From DSBN01 sp041686355 (GTDB lineage Bacteria; Spirochaetota; Spirochaetia; DSM-16054; Sediminispirochaetaceae): a stretch of DNA of 16,621 bases. This document shows, piece by piece, positions 6,919-15,119 of the stretch. The stretch spans positions 1 to 16,621 of the forward strand of contig JAWLDZ010000050.1 in the NCBI GenBank assembly GCA_041686355.1. Direction: 5' to 3'. Position 1 is the first letter of the stretch. Each line of letters opens with the position of its first letter. A program made the position numbers and the translations under genes. The notes under the pieces are model-generated. The model saw only the letters and a program-made list of their open reading frames with translations, was not told the origin of the DNA and made no database searches.

Positions 6919-8466
6919 ATGAAACTGACAATCACGAACAAAATCATACTGTTTATCTTTATAACGGTTTTAGCCATATCCCTCAGCGGATTACTGGTCT
7001 CGTTTCTCGGGATGCAGAAGCTCTCCGACGATATTTCAGTCAGCTCACTGACAATGAAAGTAGAGGGTGATATTGAATCTTTTAACATCGCTTTTGATAA
7101 GGAATATGGAACGCCGCGTATAGAAGACGACACATTGGTCGATGAAAGGGGCCGGCCAATCGACAGCTATGAGTTTATTGATGACTTTGGTGAAAAACTC
7201 GGAATTACCGCTACAGTTTTCAAGAAAGAGGGTGATGACTTCACGCGAATAGTTACCAACATTCAAAAGGACGACGGGACACGGGCTGTAGGTACTTCTC
7301 TTGGAAAATCAAGCGCGGCCTACCAGCCTATCATGAATAATAACCGCTTCCTCGGAAGGGCCACAATATTGGGAAATAACTATCTGACAGCCTATGACCC
7401 GCTGGTAAACGCGCAGGGGAAACTGATCGGTATTCTGTATGTCGGTATTCCAATTGACGAAATAAACGCAATGGCCGACCGCCTCTCCGAGGACATTATA
7501 TTCATCCTGGTAGCGGTGTTTGTTACTTTGGCGGTACTTGGACTTCTGGCCGGCTGGATAATCAGCCGTAGAATCGCCAAACCGATTACCGTTGGGGTGG
7601 AACTCACACAGAAAATTTCCGAAGGAAAACTCGATATCGAAGTACCCAAAGCATTTACAAAGAGGACAGATGAAATAGGAGCATTGTCCGAATCACTGGA
7701 AAAAATGATTAGCAATCTCAAAAGAATTGTGGGGCAGGTAAAATCCGCATCCAATCAAGTTACTTCCGGTAATCAACAGCTCAGCTCAACCGCCGAGCAA
7801 ATCTCCCAGGGTGCGACTGAACAGGCCTCATCAATAGAAGAAGTCTCCTCATCGATGCAGCAGATGAGTTCAAACATAAACCAAAACTCGGATAACGCCA
7901 GCGAAACCGAAAAAATCGCGACTCAATCCGCCCAGGATGCTGAACAGAGCAGCCGCGCAGTAATGGAAGCGGTCGAAGCCATGAATCAAATCGCCGAGCG
8001 TATTACTATAATTGAGGATATCACCCGGCAGACCAATATGCTCTCCCTCAACGCCTCAATTGAAGCGGCCAGAGCGGGGGACTACGGAAAAGGATTTGCC
8101 GTGGTTGCTTCCGAAGTAGGTAAACTCGCCGCCCGCAGCAAAGAGGCCGCCGGAGAAATCAGTGAACTCTCCGCATCAACCGTCGATGTTGCCCAAAGGG
8201 CCCGCACAATGCTCGAACAATTAGTACCCAACATCCGTAAAACCGCCGACCTGGTACAGGAAATCAGCGCCGCAAGCCGCGAACAGAGCAGTGGAGCCAA
8301 CCAGATAAATACCTCAATCAGTCAACTCGATCAGGTGATTCAACAAAATGCCTCCGCTTCGGAAGAAATGGCCTCGGTTGCCGAAGAACTGACCAGCCAA
8401 GCTGAAGAACTACAACAAACCATTAGTTACTTTGAACTTGCGGAGGAAGAGAAGACAGATACCTGA
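6919..8466 (+). CDS. Methyl-accepting chemotaxis protein with Cache-type sensor domain
   Basis: The 515-residue inner-membrane chemoreceptor has membrane segment 1 at about 8-30, a periplasmic Cache-type sensor (about 35-188, ending GILYVGIPIDEI, like the Cache3-Cache2 group), membrane segment 2 at about 193-213, HAMP at about 214-268 and a long coiled-coil signalling domain. The hairpin tip is IIEDITRQTNMLSLNASIEAARAGDYGKGFAVVA (364-397), the site that engages CheA/CheW. Probable methylation helices hold QGATEQASSIEEVS (297-310) and ASASEEMASVAEEL (478-491). There is no C-terminal CheR/CheB-tethering pentapeptide. The ATG at 6919 follows an AAAGGA 10 bases upstream. An in-frame TTG at 6892 only adds a non-conserved extension. 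The ligand is unknown; small organic acids are common for such Cache sensors. Confidence 0.93.
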   Translation: MKLTITNKIILFIFITVLAISLSGLLVSFLGMQKLSDDISVSSLTMKVEGDIESFNIAFDKEYGTPRIEDDTLVDERGRPIDSYEFIDDFGEKLGITATVFKKEGDDFTRIVTNIQKDDGTRAVGTSLGKSSAAYQPIMNNNRFLGRATILGNNYLTAYDPLVNAQGKLIGILYVGIPIDEINAMADRLSEDIIFILVAVFVTLAVLGLLAGWIISRRIAKPITVGVELTQKISEGKLDIEVPKAFTKRTDEIGALSESLEKMISNLKRIVGQVKSASNQVTSGNQQLSSTAEQISQGATEQASSIEEVSSSMQQMSSNINQNSDNASETEKIATQSAQDAEQSSRAVMEAVEAMNQIAERITIIEDITRQTNMLSLNASIEAARAGDYGKGFAVVASEVGKLAARSKEAAGEISELSASTVDVAQRARTMLEQLVPNIRKTADLVQEISAASREQSSGANQINTSISQLDQVIQQNASASEEMASVAEELTSQAEELQQTISYFELAEEEKTDT

Positions 8467-8496
8467 GACACTTAAAAACGGACCCACTTGCCCTAA

Positions 8497-9414
8497 CTAA
8501 GCTGCCATCCACATTACCCACAAGGGCAGGGTAAGCAGGGACGCTATCGAAGAAATAAAAATCACCGTGACAGTCAGGGAGCGGTCCAGGGGATACATCG
8601 AGCTCAGGGCAAAGGGCGTCACCGCCAAGGGCATCGCCGCCTCAAGCACCGTCACCTGGTACAGTTCGATGCTGTTCATCCTCCAGGCCACCACATAGAA
8701 AAGCGCCGGCACAAGAAACAGCCGCATCGCCGTTACCGCCAGGGCCGGTTTCCAAATGGAGTGCAGCGGTATTTTTCGAGCCAGAAACACCCCGAGACTC
8801 ACCAGAACCACCGGCGAGGCCGACTGGGAGAGCATCTCCAAGGCCGTGTGCACCGCAGGGGGAATCTTCCAGCCCAGTCCAAACACCAGGACGCCCAGTA
8901 CAATGGCTACAATAAAGGGGTTGCGCAGAATACCGTAGGCAATCTGCAGTAGAGGCTCGCGCTGATGCCGCCGTACCTCAAGCAGCAAAATCCCCAGCGA
9001 AAATAAAATCAGCACATAGATCGAAATAATAATAGTCGTCTCCGGACCCCTTCCTGGATACACCCTGCCAATCAATGGATAGCCCAGGTAGGCTATATTT
9101 CCGAAGATAGCCGCTAGCATAATTGCATTCGCCCGCTCGGGGGGCAATTTCAACAGAATAGAAATCCCTAGGGCCGCCAGCATAACCAGAACCAGCAAAA
9201 GTCCGTTCACAATAAACACTTCCGCCTTTGCCGCCAGATCCTCGGGAACTAGACTAATCAAATTAAGAAAGATAAGTGAAGGAAACCCGATATACAGGCC
9301 GTAGCGATTCAGCACTTCCACCCAGGTATCATCGGCAATCTTCATGATCTTCAAGACAGATCCGACTCCAATCAACAGAAAAATTGGCACTATCAATTTA
9401 AATATTTCCAGCAT
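8497..9414 (-). CDS. Auxin efflux carrier (AEC) family permease
   Basis: The 305-residue protein is hydrophobic throughout, with about 10 membrane helices and a split between two five-helix halves near residues 140-165. Family features include IFLLIGVGSVLKIMKI at the start, NRYGLYIGFPSLIFLNL (37-52), AAIFGNIAYLGYPLIG (101-116), and a second half with LEMLSQSASPVVLVSLGVFL and EAAMPLAVTPFALSSMYP, where Pro-interrupted crossing helices are expected. Bacterial AEC proteins such as the YfdV/MdcF type export or exchange small carboxylates, for example malonate or malate. Substrate cannot be assigned here. It converges on the chemoreceptor, with 30 bases between stop codons and no clear terminator. 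The ATG sits unusually close to its predicted promoter. Confidence 0.88.
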   Translation of the reverse strand: MLEIFKLIVPIFLLIGVGSVLKIMKIADDTWVEVLNRYGLYIGFPSLIFLNLISLVPEDLAAKAEVFIVNGLLLVLVMLAALGISILLKLPPERANAIMLAAIFGNIAYLGYPLIGRVYPGRGPETTIIISIYVLILFSLGILLLEVRRHQREPLLQIAYGILRNPFIVAIVLGVLVFGLGWKIPPAVHTALEMLSQSASPVVLVSLGVFLARKIPLHSIWKPALAVTAMRLFLVPALFYVVAWRMNSIELYQVTVLEAAMPLAVTPFALSSMYPLDRSLTVTVIFISSIASLLTLPLWVMWMAA

Positions 9415-9423
9415 AACCCCACC

Positions 9424-9452
9424 ACTATATGTCCTCTTGCGGACAAGGTAAA
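9424..9452 (-). promoter_or_regulatory. Predicted promoter of the AEC permease with an inverted-repeat operator in the spacer
   Basis: On the minus strand TTTACC (9447-9452), 17 bases, then TATAGT (9424-9429). The spacer contains a perfect dyad TGTCC-6-GGACA (9430-9445). Only 9 bases separate the -10 box from the ATG, so the mRNA would have a leader of 2-3 bases at most, matching the lack of a good ribosome-binding site. Confidence 0.4.
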
Positions 9453-9477
9453 GCAGTATCTCTCTAAAAAAGTTAAA

Positions 9478-9505
9478 TTGCTTTTACTCAAATATGGGGT
9501 ACAAT
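9478..9505 (+). promoter_or_regulatory. Predicted promoter of the secreted discoidin-like gene
   Basis: TTGCTT (9478-9483), 16 bases, then TACAAT (9500-9505; 5/6 to the -10 consensus). Transcription would begin near 9512, leaving a leader of about 230 bases before the gene at 9741. Confidence 0.38.
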
Positions 9506-9740
9506 AACTATATAGACTATACTGCAGGGAGAAACCCAATGAAGCTGGAAGTTTCGTCGGCAACAGTCACCGCGGCAAAAGGTCCAAGGAATAGACCACT
9601 GTATTCTCAGCGATGGCGTTGCTTATATACACCCAGCCTTCTCGCAGATAGAAGGAGCGAAGCCTACTTCTGCATCATCCTCTTCGTGATTCGACGTGTC
9701 CTGCACAGGTTTATAAAAAGAATATTTCAGGAGTTCGAAT

Positions 9741-10847
9741 ATGATTAAGATACACATCCGCACTACCCTTTTGCCTGTTTTGATGCTGCTGATGCTAACC
9801 ATTCCTCTCCCGGACCTCTTATCGCAGGAACAGTTGACGGAGGGCTGGCTGCGCTTCACTCTCACAGGCCGCGCATCCAAGCCCGACTGGACAGCCTCCT
9901 CGGTACTGGAATCGGACCAACTGTATCGGGACTCACGCTATGGACCGGAGAAGGCCCTGGACGGCGACCCCGCCACGGCCTGGGTAGAGGGAGTCCCCGG
10001 CCCGGGTATCGGTGAGAGCTATGTAATCGGACTTGCCCACTACCCCGAAGCTCTGGGATTCATCAACGGCTACGCAAAAAATCGGGATCTCTTTGAAAAA
10101 AACTACCGGGTACAAGAGCTAAGGGTGCAGGTCTTTGCAGGACTTTCGGTCAACGGCTTTGCCACCGAAATAGCCCAGTTTTTCGATGCCCGCCCGATAA
10201 GCGAACCGCAGACCATTAAGCTTGCCGACATAATGGAAGCCCAGCGAATTGAACTGCCCTTTCAACACAGCCGCATACTCGCCCGCATGGACAAGTTCCG
10301 CAATTCCGAGGAAGTACGCTCATGGGACTTCCCCCAAGCTGCGGAAATGGGACTCGACGGCAGCGAAGGAATGGCAATCTCTCTTCGCTACCTGATCCGC
10401 TTGGAAATAGGCGAAGTATACCGCGGCTGGAAGTGGGAGGACACCTGTATCGCCGAACTCTGGCCGGATTACGGCGGGGCCTCAGAAGTTTCCGTATCAG
10501 AGGACAATAAAAGCCTGATCATAACCGTAGATGAGGGCGAACAGGTCCCCACCTACTCCGACTTTGAGTACGTGCTTACCCTTGTGGACAACAGCAAAGA
10601 TCATGAATGGGCACTAGTAATTAAGGAACCCGCCTATGCGGATGAGGGCCGTATATCCAGCACCTACGCGGTAATCCATACCCCCAGCGGGCGGGACATG
10701 AGCACACGCATCTTCGGCCCCTCCGCCGAGACGCTCGGCACAGGCCTGCTGCCCACCGGCTTTACCCGGAAGCAGGGCACCACCTACCTGGAGTATGAGG
10801 ATTTCGAGCAGGGAAAGACTAATGAAATTCCTCTCAGTCTGTACTAG
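9741..10847 (+). CDS. Secreted protein with discoidin-like (NADase-type glycan-binding) domain
   Basis: The 368-residue product has an N-terminal signal-like segment (basic 3-7, hydrophobic 9-27) without a lipobox, so export to the periplasm or beyond is expected. The module at about 50-235 has WTASSVLE, YGPEKALDGDPATAWVEGVPGPGIGESYVIGL and later a VQELRVQVFAG strand. This pattern (Ala-Leu-Asp-Gly-Asp-x-x-Thr-Ala-Trp, then Glu-Gly-x-x-Gly-x-Gly-Ile-Gly) is the discoidin-like fold annotated as NADase-type glycan-binding domain. It probably binds carbohydrate; no NADase catalytic domain is visible. The C-terminal 130 residues look beta-rich and are not recognised. CAGGAG (9728-9733) lies 7 bases before the ATG. 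It converges on the livM fusion gene with only 6 bases between stop codons, so transcription of the two may interfere. Confidence 0.68.
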   Translation: MIKIHIRTTLLPVLMLLMLTIPLPDLLSQEQLTEGWLRFTLTGRASKPDWTASSVLESDQLYRDSRYGPEKALDGDPATAWVEGVPGPGIGESYVIGLAHYPEALGFINGYAKNRDLFEKNYRVQELRVQVFAGLSVNGFATEIAQFFDARPISEPQTIKLADIMEAQRIELPFQHSRILARMDKFRNSEEVRSWDFPQAAEMGLDGSEGMAISLRYLIRLEIGEVYRGWKWEDTCIAELWPDYGGASEVSVSEDNKSLIITVDEGEQVPTYSDFEYVLTLVDNSKDHEWALVIKEPAYADEGRISSTYAVIHTPSGRDMSTRIFGPSAETLGTGLLPTGFTRKQGTTYLEYEDFEQGKTNEIPLSLY

Positions 10848-10853
10848 AAGCTG

Positions 10854-12620
10854 TTATTTTCCCTCATTCATATCAAAGTTGACCACCAGCCTTTTGAACG
10901 CCTCGGGATCCTCAATTATCAGGGCATGACTGATGTTTTCAAATATCCTCAGTTCGGCCCCCAGAGCATCGGCTGTTCGCCGGGCTTGATCATCGCTAAT
11001 CAACGGGTCAAGAGAACCCCTAATTACTAAAGTTGGAGTGTTAAATTCAGCGGCACTCTCACGATAATCAAACTCGGATAGGGCAAGGGCATGGTTAAAG
11101 TATGCCTCCCGCTTCATCAGCAAGGCCTCTTTAGTTAGGAGACTATGCAGACGCCGATCCTTAGATCGGCTGCCCATCACCTTCCCTATAGCACTCTTCA
11201 GCACTCCATAATGGCGGCGCAAGGCTTCAATTCGGGCTTCCGAATCATCGCCCAGGGGCAGTCCGTCTATCGGTGCGGAATCTATCAGCAGCATCCGACG
11301 GACTTTCTGGGGGTACCGTATTGCCAAGGATATGGCCACCGCTCCTCCAAAAGAGTGGCCGGCTACATAGCAGGACCCAATCCCCAACTGATCGATGAAA
11401 GCCGCCACGTGATCAGCGTAGATATCGATATTGTCGGTTGTTTCAATGCGGTCGGAGCGGCCGAAGTTCATCAGGTCGATCGCCACTGTGCGGTAGCCGG
11501 GCACAACCATAACTTCCCGAAACCACTGGTGGGAACCGGTATTTCCGTGAATGTACAGCAGGACAGGACCTTCTCCCTGTTCCACGTAATGCATCTGCTT
11601 CCCCTCTAGGGTTTCGGCAAGGTTGCCCTTGACCGGCTTAAGGCGGTGAAGAAAACGCAGTCCCGCCATATAGGGCGCCTGCAGCTTGCGATTCCAAATT
11701 ACGTACAGCTCGGTGGCGATACCGCTCGGCAGGGCAATCACAAAAATGATAAGCAGTATTCCGTATATGAGAGTCAAGGAACCCGGAGGAACTAGTTCCT
11801 CGAGCACCAGTGCCGGAAGCCCTACAATAATGAAGGCACCAATCAAACCTCCCTCCAGCAGAATCGCTCCACCAATGATGATTATTAACAAGAGATCGAT
11901 GGCCGCCATCAGGCCAAAGGTTACCGGTTGAATTACTCCTTGAGTAACCGCATACATTGAGCCGGCCAGGGCACAGAATATGGCACTGACAATAAAAGCC
12001 TGCAGTTTATTGGCGGCGAGGTTAGTTCCGTAGGAGCGTGCTGCCACCTGGCTGTCGCGAATCATGCGAAACTTTACCCCAAAGGGTGACTTTAGAATTA
12101 CCAGCCCAATAGCGTAGAACAGCAAAAATAGGACGGTCATTAGAACAAAGGTGGCTACATCTCGGATCGGCCCCGACCTCGTAAAGCTGAGGATATGGGG
12201 AATGTTGTATACCGGGTTGGGAAAGGGCATGGCACGAATGGCCTGCTCCATACCAACTCCGAAAGCAATGGTAGCAATGGCAAGATAGTAGCCGCGCAAT
12301 CTCAATGCCGGCAGACCTATCAGCAGGGCAAACACCGTTGCAATCAGCAGCCCAACTAGAGTTCCCAGTAACATCCCCCCGTACACCCCGGGGATAAGCT
12401 CGGTAAAAGTAGCCGTAGAGTAGGCCCCGATAGCCATAAAAGCCGCGTGTCCGAGGGAAAGCTGGCCGGTATTTCCGATAATAATGACCATGCCCATGCC
12501 AGCAATCGCCCAGACTAGCACGAGCGATAAATTTCCCAGAGTATAGGTTCCACCTGTCAGTAGGAATGCGATCACCCCTGCCGTTAGTATCCCGCTCCCA
12601 AGTAAGAGTATCCGTTTCAC
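10854..12620 (-). CDS. LivM-type ABC permease fused to a C-terminal alpha/beta hydrolase
   Basis: This is a single uninterrupted 588-residue frame. Residues 1-310 are a complete LivM-type permease of a branched-chain-amino-acid (HAAT) importer, with GNTGQLSLGHAAFMAIGAY (49-67), LRGYYLAIATIAFG (108-121) and the ATPase-contact loop RMIRDSQVAARSYGTN (185-200). After a basic linker (about 310-335), residues 336-588 form an alpha/beta hydrolase: oxyanion HGNTGS (358-363), nucleophile elbow GHSFGG with Ser423, Asp538 in RGSLDPL and His565 in ENISHAL. LivM proteins normally end near residue 300-340 with the C-terminus in the cytoplasm, so the enzyme should face the cytoplasm at the transport exit. 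The start is GTG, overlapping the livH stop (GTGA) with GGGAGG just upstream. Substrate is unknown, but an imported ester, amide or lactone is the natural guess. Confidence 0.9.
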   Translation of the reverse strand: MKRILLLGSGILTAGVIAFLLTGGTYTLGNLSLVLVWAIAGMGMVIIIGNTGQLSLGHAAFMAIGAYSTATFTELIPGVYGGMLLGTLVGLLIATVFALLIGLPALRLRGYYLAIATIAFGVGMEQAIRAMPFPNPVYNIPHILSFTRSGPIRDVATFVLMTVLFLLFYAIGLVILKSPFGVKFRMIRDSQVAARSYGTNLAANKLQAFIVSAIFCALAGSMYAVTQGVIQPVTFGLMAAIDLLLIIIIGGAILLEGGLIGAFIIVGLPALVLEELVPPGSLTLIYGILLIIFVIALPSGIATELYVIWNRKLQAPYMAGLRFLHRLKPVKGNLAETLEGKQMHYVEQGEGPVLLYIHGNTGSHQWFREVMVVPGYRTVAIDLMNFGRSDRIETTDNIDIYADHVAAFIDQLGIGSCYVAGHSFGGAVAISLAIRYPQKVRRMLLIDSAPIDGLPLGDDSEARIEALRRHYGVLKSAIGKVMGSRSKDRRLHSLLTKEALLMKREAYFNHALALSEFDYRESAAEFNTPTLVIRGSLDPLISDDQARRTADALGAELRIFENISHALIIEDPEAFKRLVVNFDMNEGK

Positions 12621-13546
12621 GCCTTCCTCCCGACTTTGCCCGCAAAGAGACCATTAGGTTTGAATACCAGTATCAATATGATGAGAAAAAAGATTATAGC
12701 TGTCTCATATCCATCTAAAGCCGGAACGATGTCAATCAGTCGTTCCAAAACACCAATCATAAGTCCACCCCAAATTGCACCGAATAAACTGCTAAACCCA
12801 CCCAAAACTGCCGCGGTAATACCCAGCAACTGGGTGTTCATCAGCATGGTCGGATGCACCCGGGTGATAGGTGCGATCAAAATACCGACTACAACCGCCA
12901 GGGTGATTGAGAGGCCCCATACGATCGAGTCTACACGATTGGTATTGATGCCCACCGATTGAGCCCCCACAGGGTCCTGTCCCCGGGCTCGAATCGCCAA
13001 ACCTATCTTTGTATACTTCATGAGGGCAGCCATAGACACCGAAATCACCAGGGCAATCAGCATCACCGCAATATCGTTACGGCGGAATACAACCCGTATT
13101 CCCTCAAACAAACCAATCCCCTCAAATATAAATGGAGAGCCCGGCAGGAGTCGGGGAAAGGATTCATAATCCGGGCTCCAGATCAGGTTAGCTGCCCCTT
13201 CAAATACCAGCAGCAGCCCCAGGGTGATCATAAGCATGCTTGCGGGGGAGACATGCTTCACTCGACGCATAAGCAGCAGATCGATTAGAACACCGAACAC
13301 CGCCCCGGCGATAAGCCCCACCGGTATAGCCGCGAACAGGGCCGACCGGCCGTCCAGTAAATTAAGTCCGATAAATGTCTGCATCGCACTTAAAGTAATC
13401 AGTACACTCACCATGGCCGAATATCCGTGGCTAAAGTTCAGGGTTCCCGCAGAGCGAAAGATCATCGCTATTCCGAAGCCCATCAACCCGTAGAGTGCAC
13501 CCTGCGGGATGCCTATTGTTATTGCTTGAAGTAACTCACTCACCAT
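12617..13546 (-). CDS. livH: LivH-type branched-chain amino acid ABC permease
   Basis: The 309-residue inner-membrane permease is of the usual LivH length. It has GIPQGALYGLMGFGIAMIFRSAGTLNFSHG (13-42), with the family's G-ALYAL and NF-HG motifs, the loop KYTKIGLAIRARGQDPVGAQSVGIN, which contacts the ATPases, and the late VLGGFSSLFGAIWGGLMIGVLE. It pairs with the LivM half of the next gene as a heterodimeric channel. AGGAG lies 3 bases before the ATG at 13546 and 6 bases before the GTG that is the second codon, so the GTG may be the true start. It begins 6-7 bases after the livF stop and overlaps the livM fusion by 4 bases. Substrate specificity cannot be read from this subunit. Confidence 0.93.
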   Translation of the reverse strand: MVSELLQAITIGIPQGALYGLMGFGIAMIFRSAGTLNFSHGYSAMVSVLITLSAMQTFIGLNLLDGRSALFAAIPVGLIAGAVFGVLIDLLLMRRVKHVSPASMLMITLGLLLVFEGAANLIWSPDYESFPRLLPGSPFIFEGIGLFEGIRVVFRRNDIAVMLIALVISVSMAALMKYTKIGLAIRARGQDPVGAQSVGINTNRVDSIVWGLSITLAVVVGILIAPITRVHPTMLMNTQLLGITAAVLGGFSSLFGAIWGGLMIGVLERLIDIVPALDGYETAIIFFLIILILVFKPNGLFAGKVGRKA

Positions 13547-13552
13547 CTGCTC

Positions 13553-14242
13553 CTACATGCCCAAATATGCTTTGCGCAGGCTGTCATCATTGAGCATCGC
13601 ATCGGCATTTCCGGAATGCACGATACTGCCGTTCTGCATAACATATGCCCGATCGCTAATCGACAGCGCCTTGGTTGCGTTTTGCTCAACCAACAGCACC
13701 GACATCTTTTCACGCAGACCCTTAAGAACGCGAAACATCTCATCAACGATCACTGGGGCTAAACCAAGCGAGGGCTCATCGAGGAGCAGCACCTCTGGAG
13801 AGGCTACCAGTGCTCGCCCTACGGCGAGCATCTGCTGCTCTCCACCGGACAAAGAGCCTGCCAGCTGGCGGCTTCGTTCCCGCAGAATCGGAAACAGTTC
13901 ATATACCGATTGTACATTTTCTGCGAAATTACCGCGTACGAATGTTCCTAACCGCAGATTCTCTTCTACGTTTAACTCGGGAAAAATGCGCCGATTTTCC
14001 GGACAAAGCACCATCCCCTTGGTGGTGGGCTCGGTAGAATTCTTTCGTTTGAGCGATTCTCCTTTCAGCTCGACAAGTCCGCGGCTTTTGACAATTCCCA
14101 TTAGCCCGAACAGGGTTGAGGTTTTTCCGGCACCGTTAGCCCCGAGAATGGAAACAATCTCCCCCTCCTCCAGACTAAAGGAAATTCCCTTAACTGCGTG
14201 TATCGGCCCATAAGAGACCTTTAAATCTGATACTTTAAGCAC
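13553..14242 (-). CDS. livF: LivF-type branched-chain amino acid ABC transporter ATPase
   Basis: The 229-residue ATPase has Walker A GANGAGKT (34-41), the LivF-specific PENRRIFPELNVEENL (usually PEGRRIFP), signature LSGGEQQ (131-137), Walker B VLLLDEP (151-157) and the switch segment LLVEQN. In LivF-type subunits the H-loop is commonly replaced by Gln, as here. The start is placed at the GTG at 14242, giving MLKVSDLKVSYGPIHAVKGIS as in the family, because GAGG (14249-14252) is 6 bases upstream. The frame also allows a GTG four codons earlier (14254), without a ribosome-binding site. It overlaps the livG stop by 8 bases. It works as a heterodimer with LivG on the cytoplasmic face of LivHM. Confidence 0.93.
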   Translation of the reverse strand: MLKVSDLKVSYGPIHAVKGISFSLEEGEIVSILGANGAGKTSTLFGLMGIVKSRGLVELKGESLKRKNSTEPTTKGMVLCPENRRIFPELNVEENLRLGTFVRGNFAENVQSVYELFPILRERSRQLAGSLSGGEQQMLAVGRALVASPEVLLLDEPSLGLAPVIVDEMFRVLKGLREKMSVLLVEQNATKALSISDRAYVMQNGSIVHSGNADAMLNDDSLRKAYLGM

Positions 14243-14999
14243 TGGTTTCCTCACCTAAATACACCCGAATAACTTCCGGATTGTTGGCTATCTCATTCGG
14301 AGTTCCCTCCGCAATCTTCTTACCAAAGCTCATCACTGAAATACGATCCGATATCTTCATTACAATATTCATGTCATGCTCAACCAGAAGAATACTCATA
14401 CCCTGCTCACGGCAGAGCATCGCCAGAATCCCATCCAACTCTTCGGTTTCCTGATGGGTCAGACCGGCTGCCGGCTCATCGAGGAGCAGCATTTCTGGAT
14501 TTGAAATAATAGCGCGGCCAATCTCTACTCGCTTCTGCATTCCGTAGGAAAGGTTCTCCGGAATGTTGAACAGAGCCGAGGTAATTCCCATTGTCTCGGC
14601 TACCGCAATAATTCGCTCTTCCGCTTCCTCGGCAAACTTCTTATGTGCTCCAAAAAAAATGGAAGGAAAAGCTTTTTGAAAATGAAAAGCATAACCGGAA
14701 TATAAGTTTTCATAGACGGTCATCTTGGTGAACAGCTGTAGGTTTTGAAATGTACGGGCAATTCCCTTATGAATCATTCTATGATCCGGCAGGCGGGTTA
14801 TATCTTTCCCCTTAAAAAAGACCTTGCCTTTAGTTCTCGGCCCTATCCGCGTAATGGAGTTAAAAAGGGTGGTTTTCCCTGCCCCGTTAGGTCCTATCAG
14901 AGCATGAATTGTTCCCTTTTCGACTATCATCGAAAAATCATCAACCGCAACCAAACCGCCGAACACAACCTCGACATTGGCTATTTCGAGTATTTTCAT
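14235..14999 (-). CDS. livG: LivG-type branched-chain amino acid ABC transporter ATPase
   Basis: The 254-residue ATPase has Walker A GPNGAGKT (36-43), the LivG hallmark GIARTFQNLQLF (79-90), signature LSYGMQKRVEIGRAI (150-164), Walker B LLLDEPAAGL (171-180) with catalytic Glu175, and the switch His208 in LLVEHDM. The region 105-130, rich in Phe and basic residues, is the variable insertion typical of LivG. The ATG is preceded by GAGG 9 bases upstream. It is the first gene after the 120-base gap that follows livK and is translationally coupled to livF by overlap. It supplies one of the two non-identical ATP sites of the importer. Confidence 0.94.
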   Translation of the reverse strand: MKILEIANVEVVFGGLVAVDDFSMIVEKGTIHALIGPNGAGKTTLFNSITRIGPRTKGKVFFKGKDITRLPDHRMIHKGIARTFQNLQLFTKMTVYENLYSGYAFHFQKAFPSIFFGAHKKFAEEAEERIIAVAETMGITSALFNIPENLSYGMQKRVEIGRAIISNPEMLLLDEPAAGLTHQETEELDGILAMLCREQGMSILLVEHDMNIVMKISDRISVMSFGKKIAEGTPNEIANNPEVIRVYLGEETSA

Positions 15000-15050
15000 A
15001 CTATATCGCCTCGTATTTCCCTAGAGTGCGCTGCGTCGTATGGGAAAAGT

Positions 15051-15077
15051 GCGGGGTGCACACATGCCGCACCCCGC
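15051..15077 (-). terminator. Strong hairpin between livK and livG, partial terminator or mRNA-stability element
   Basis: A perfect 9-base stem, GCGGGGTGC (15051-15059) with GCACCCCGC (15069-15077), encloses a 9-base loop. On the minus strand the stem is followed by A-C-TTTT. The T-run is short, so full termination is unlikely. Such a structure after a binding-protein gene commonly raises its mRNA relative to the downstream membrane genes. Confidence 0.6.
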
Positions 15078-15119
15078 CCAATTTCGCTCTTCAGCTTCCG
15101 CAACACAAGTCCAAACTCA

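Larger units (their letters stand above)
9415..9740. other. 326-base divergent intergenic region with a long leader
   Basis: It holds the two divergent promoters and then a leader of about 230 bases before the gene at 9741. The leader has a perfect 6-base stem CCTTCT/AGAAGG with a 7-base loop (9637-9655). A frame from an ATG at 9539, with GGGAG upstream, runs into the start of the next gene but has no protein-like composition. No known riboswitch was recognised. Confidence 0.4.

Noticed and set aside
9494..9748. 84-codon frame in the leader of the discoidin-like gene
   Set aside because: Although a GGGAG precedes its internal ATG at 9539, the composition is not protein-like and it overlaps the start of the real gene.
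12022..12654. Long minus-strand open frame of 210 codons across the livH/livM junction
   Set aside because: It is a frame-shifted shadow of the livM coding sequence with Gly/Arg/Cys/Tyr-rich composition and no family features.
13557..14213. 218-codon plus-strand open frame opposite livF
   Set aside because: It is antisense to a well-recognised ATPase gene, Ser/Arg/Pro-rich, with no ribosome-binding site.
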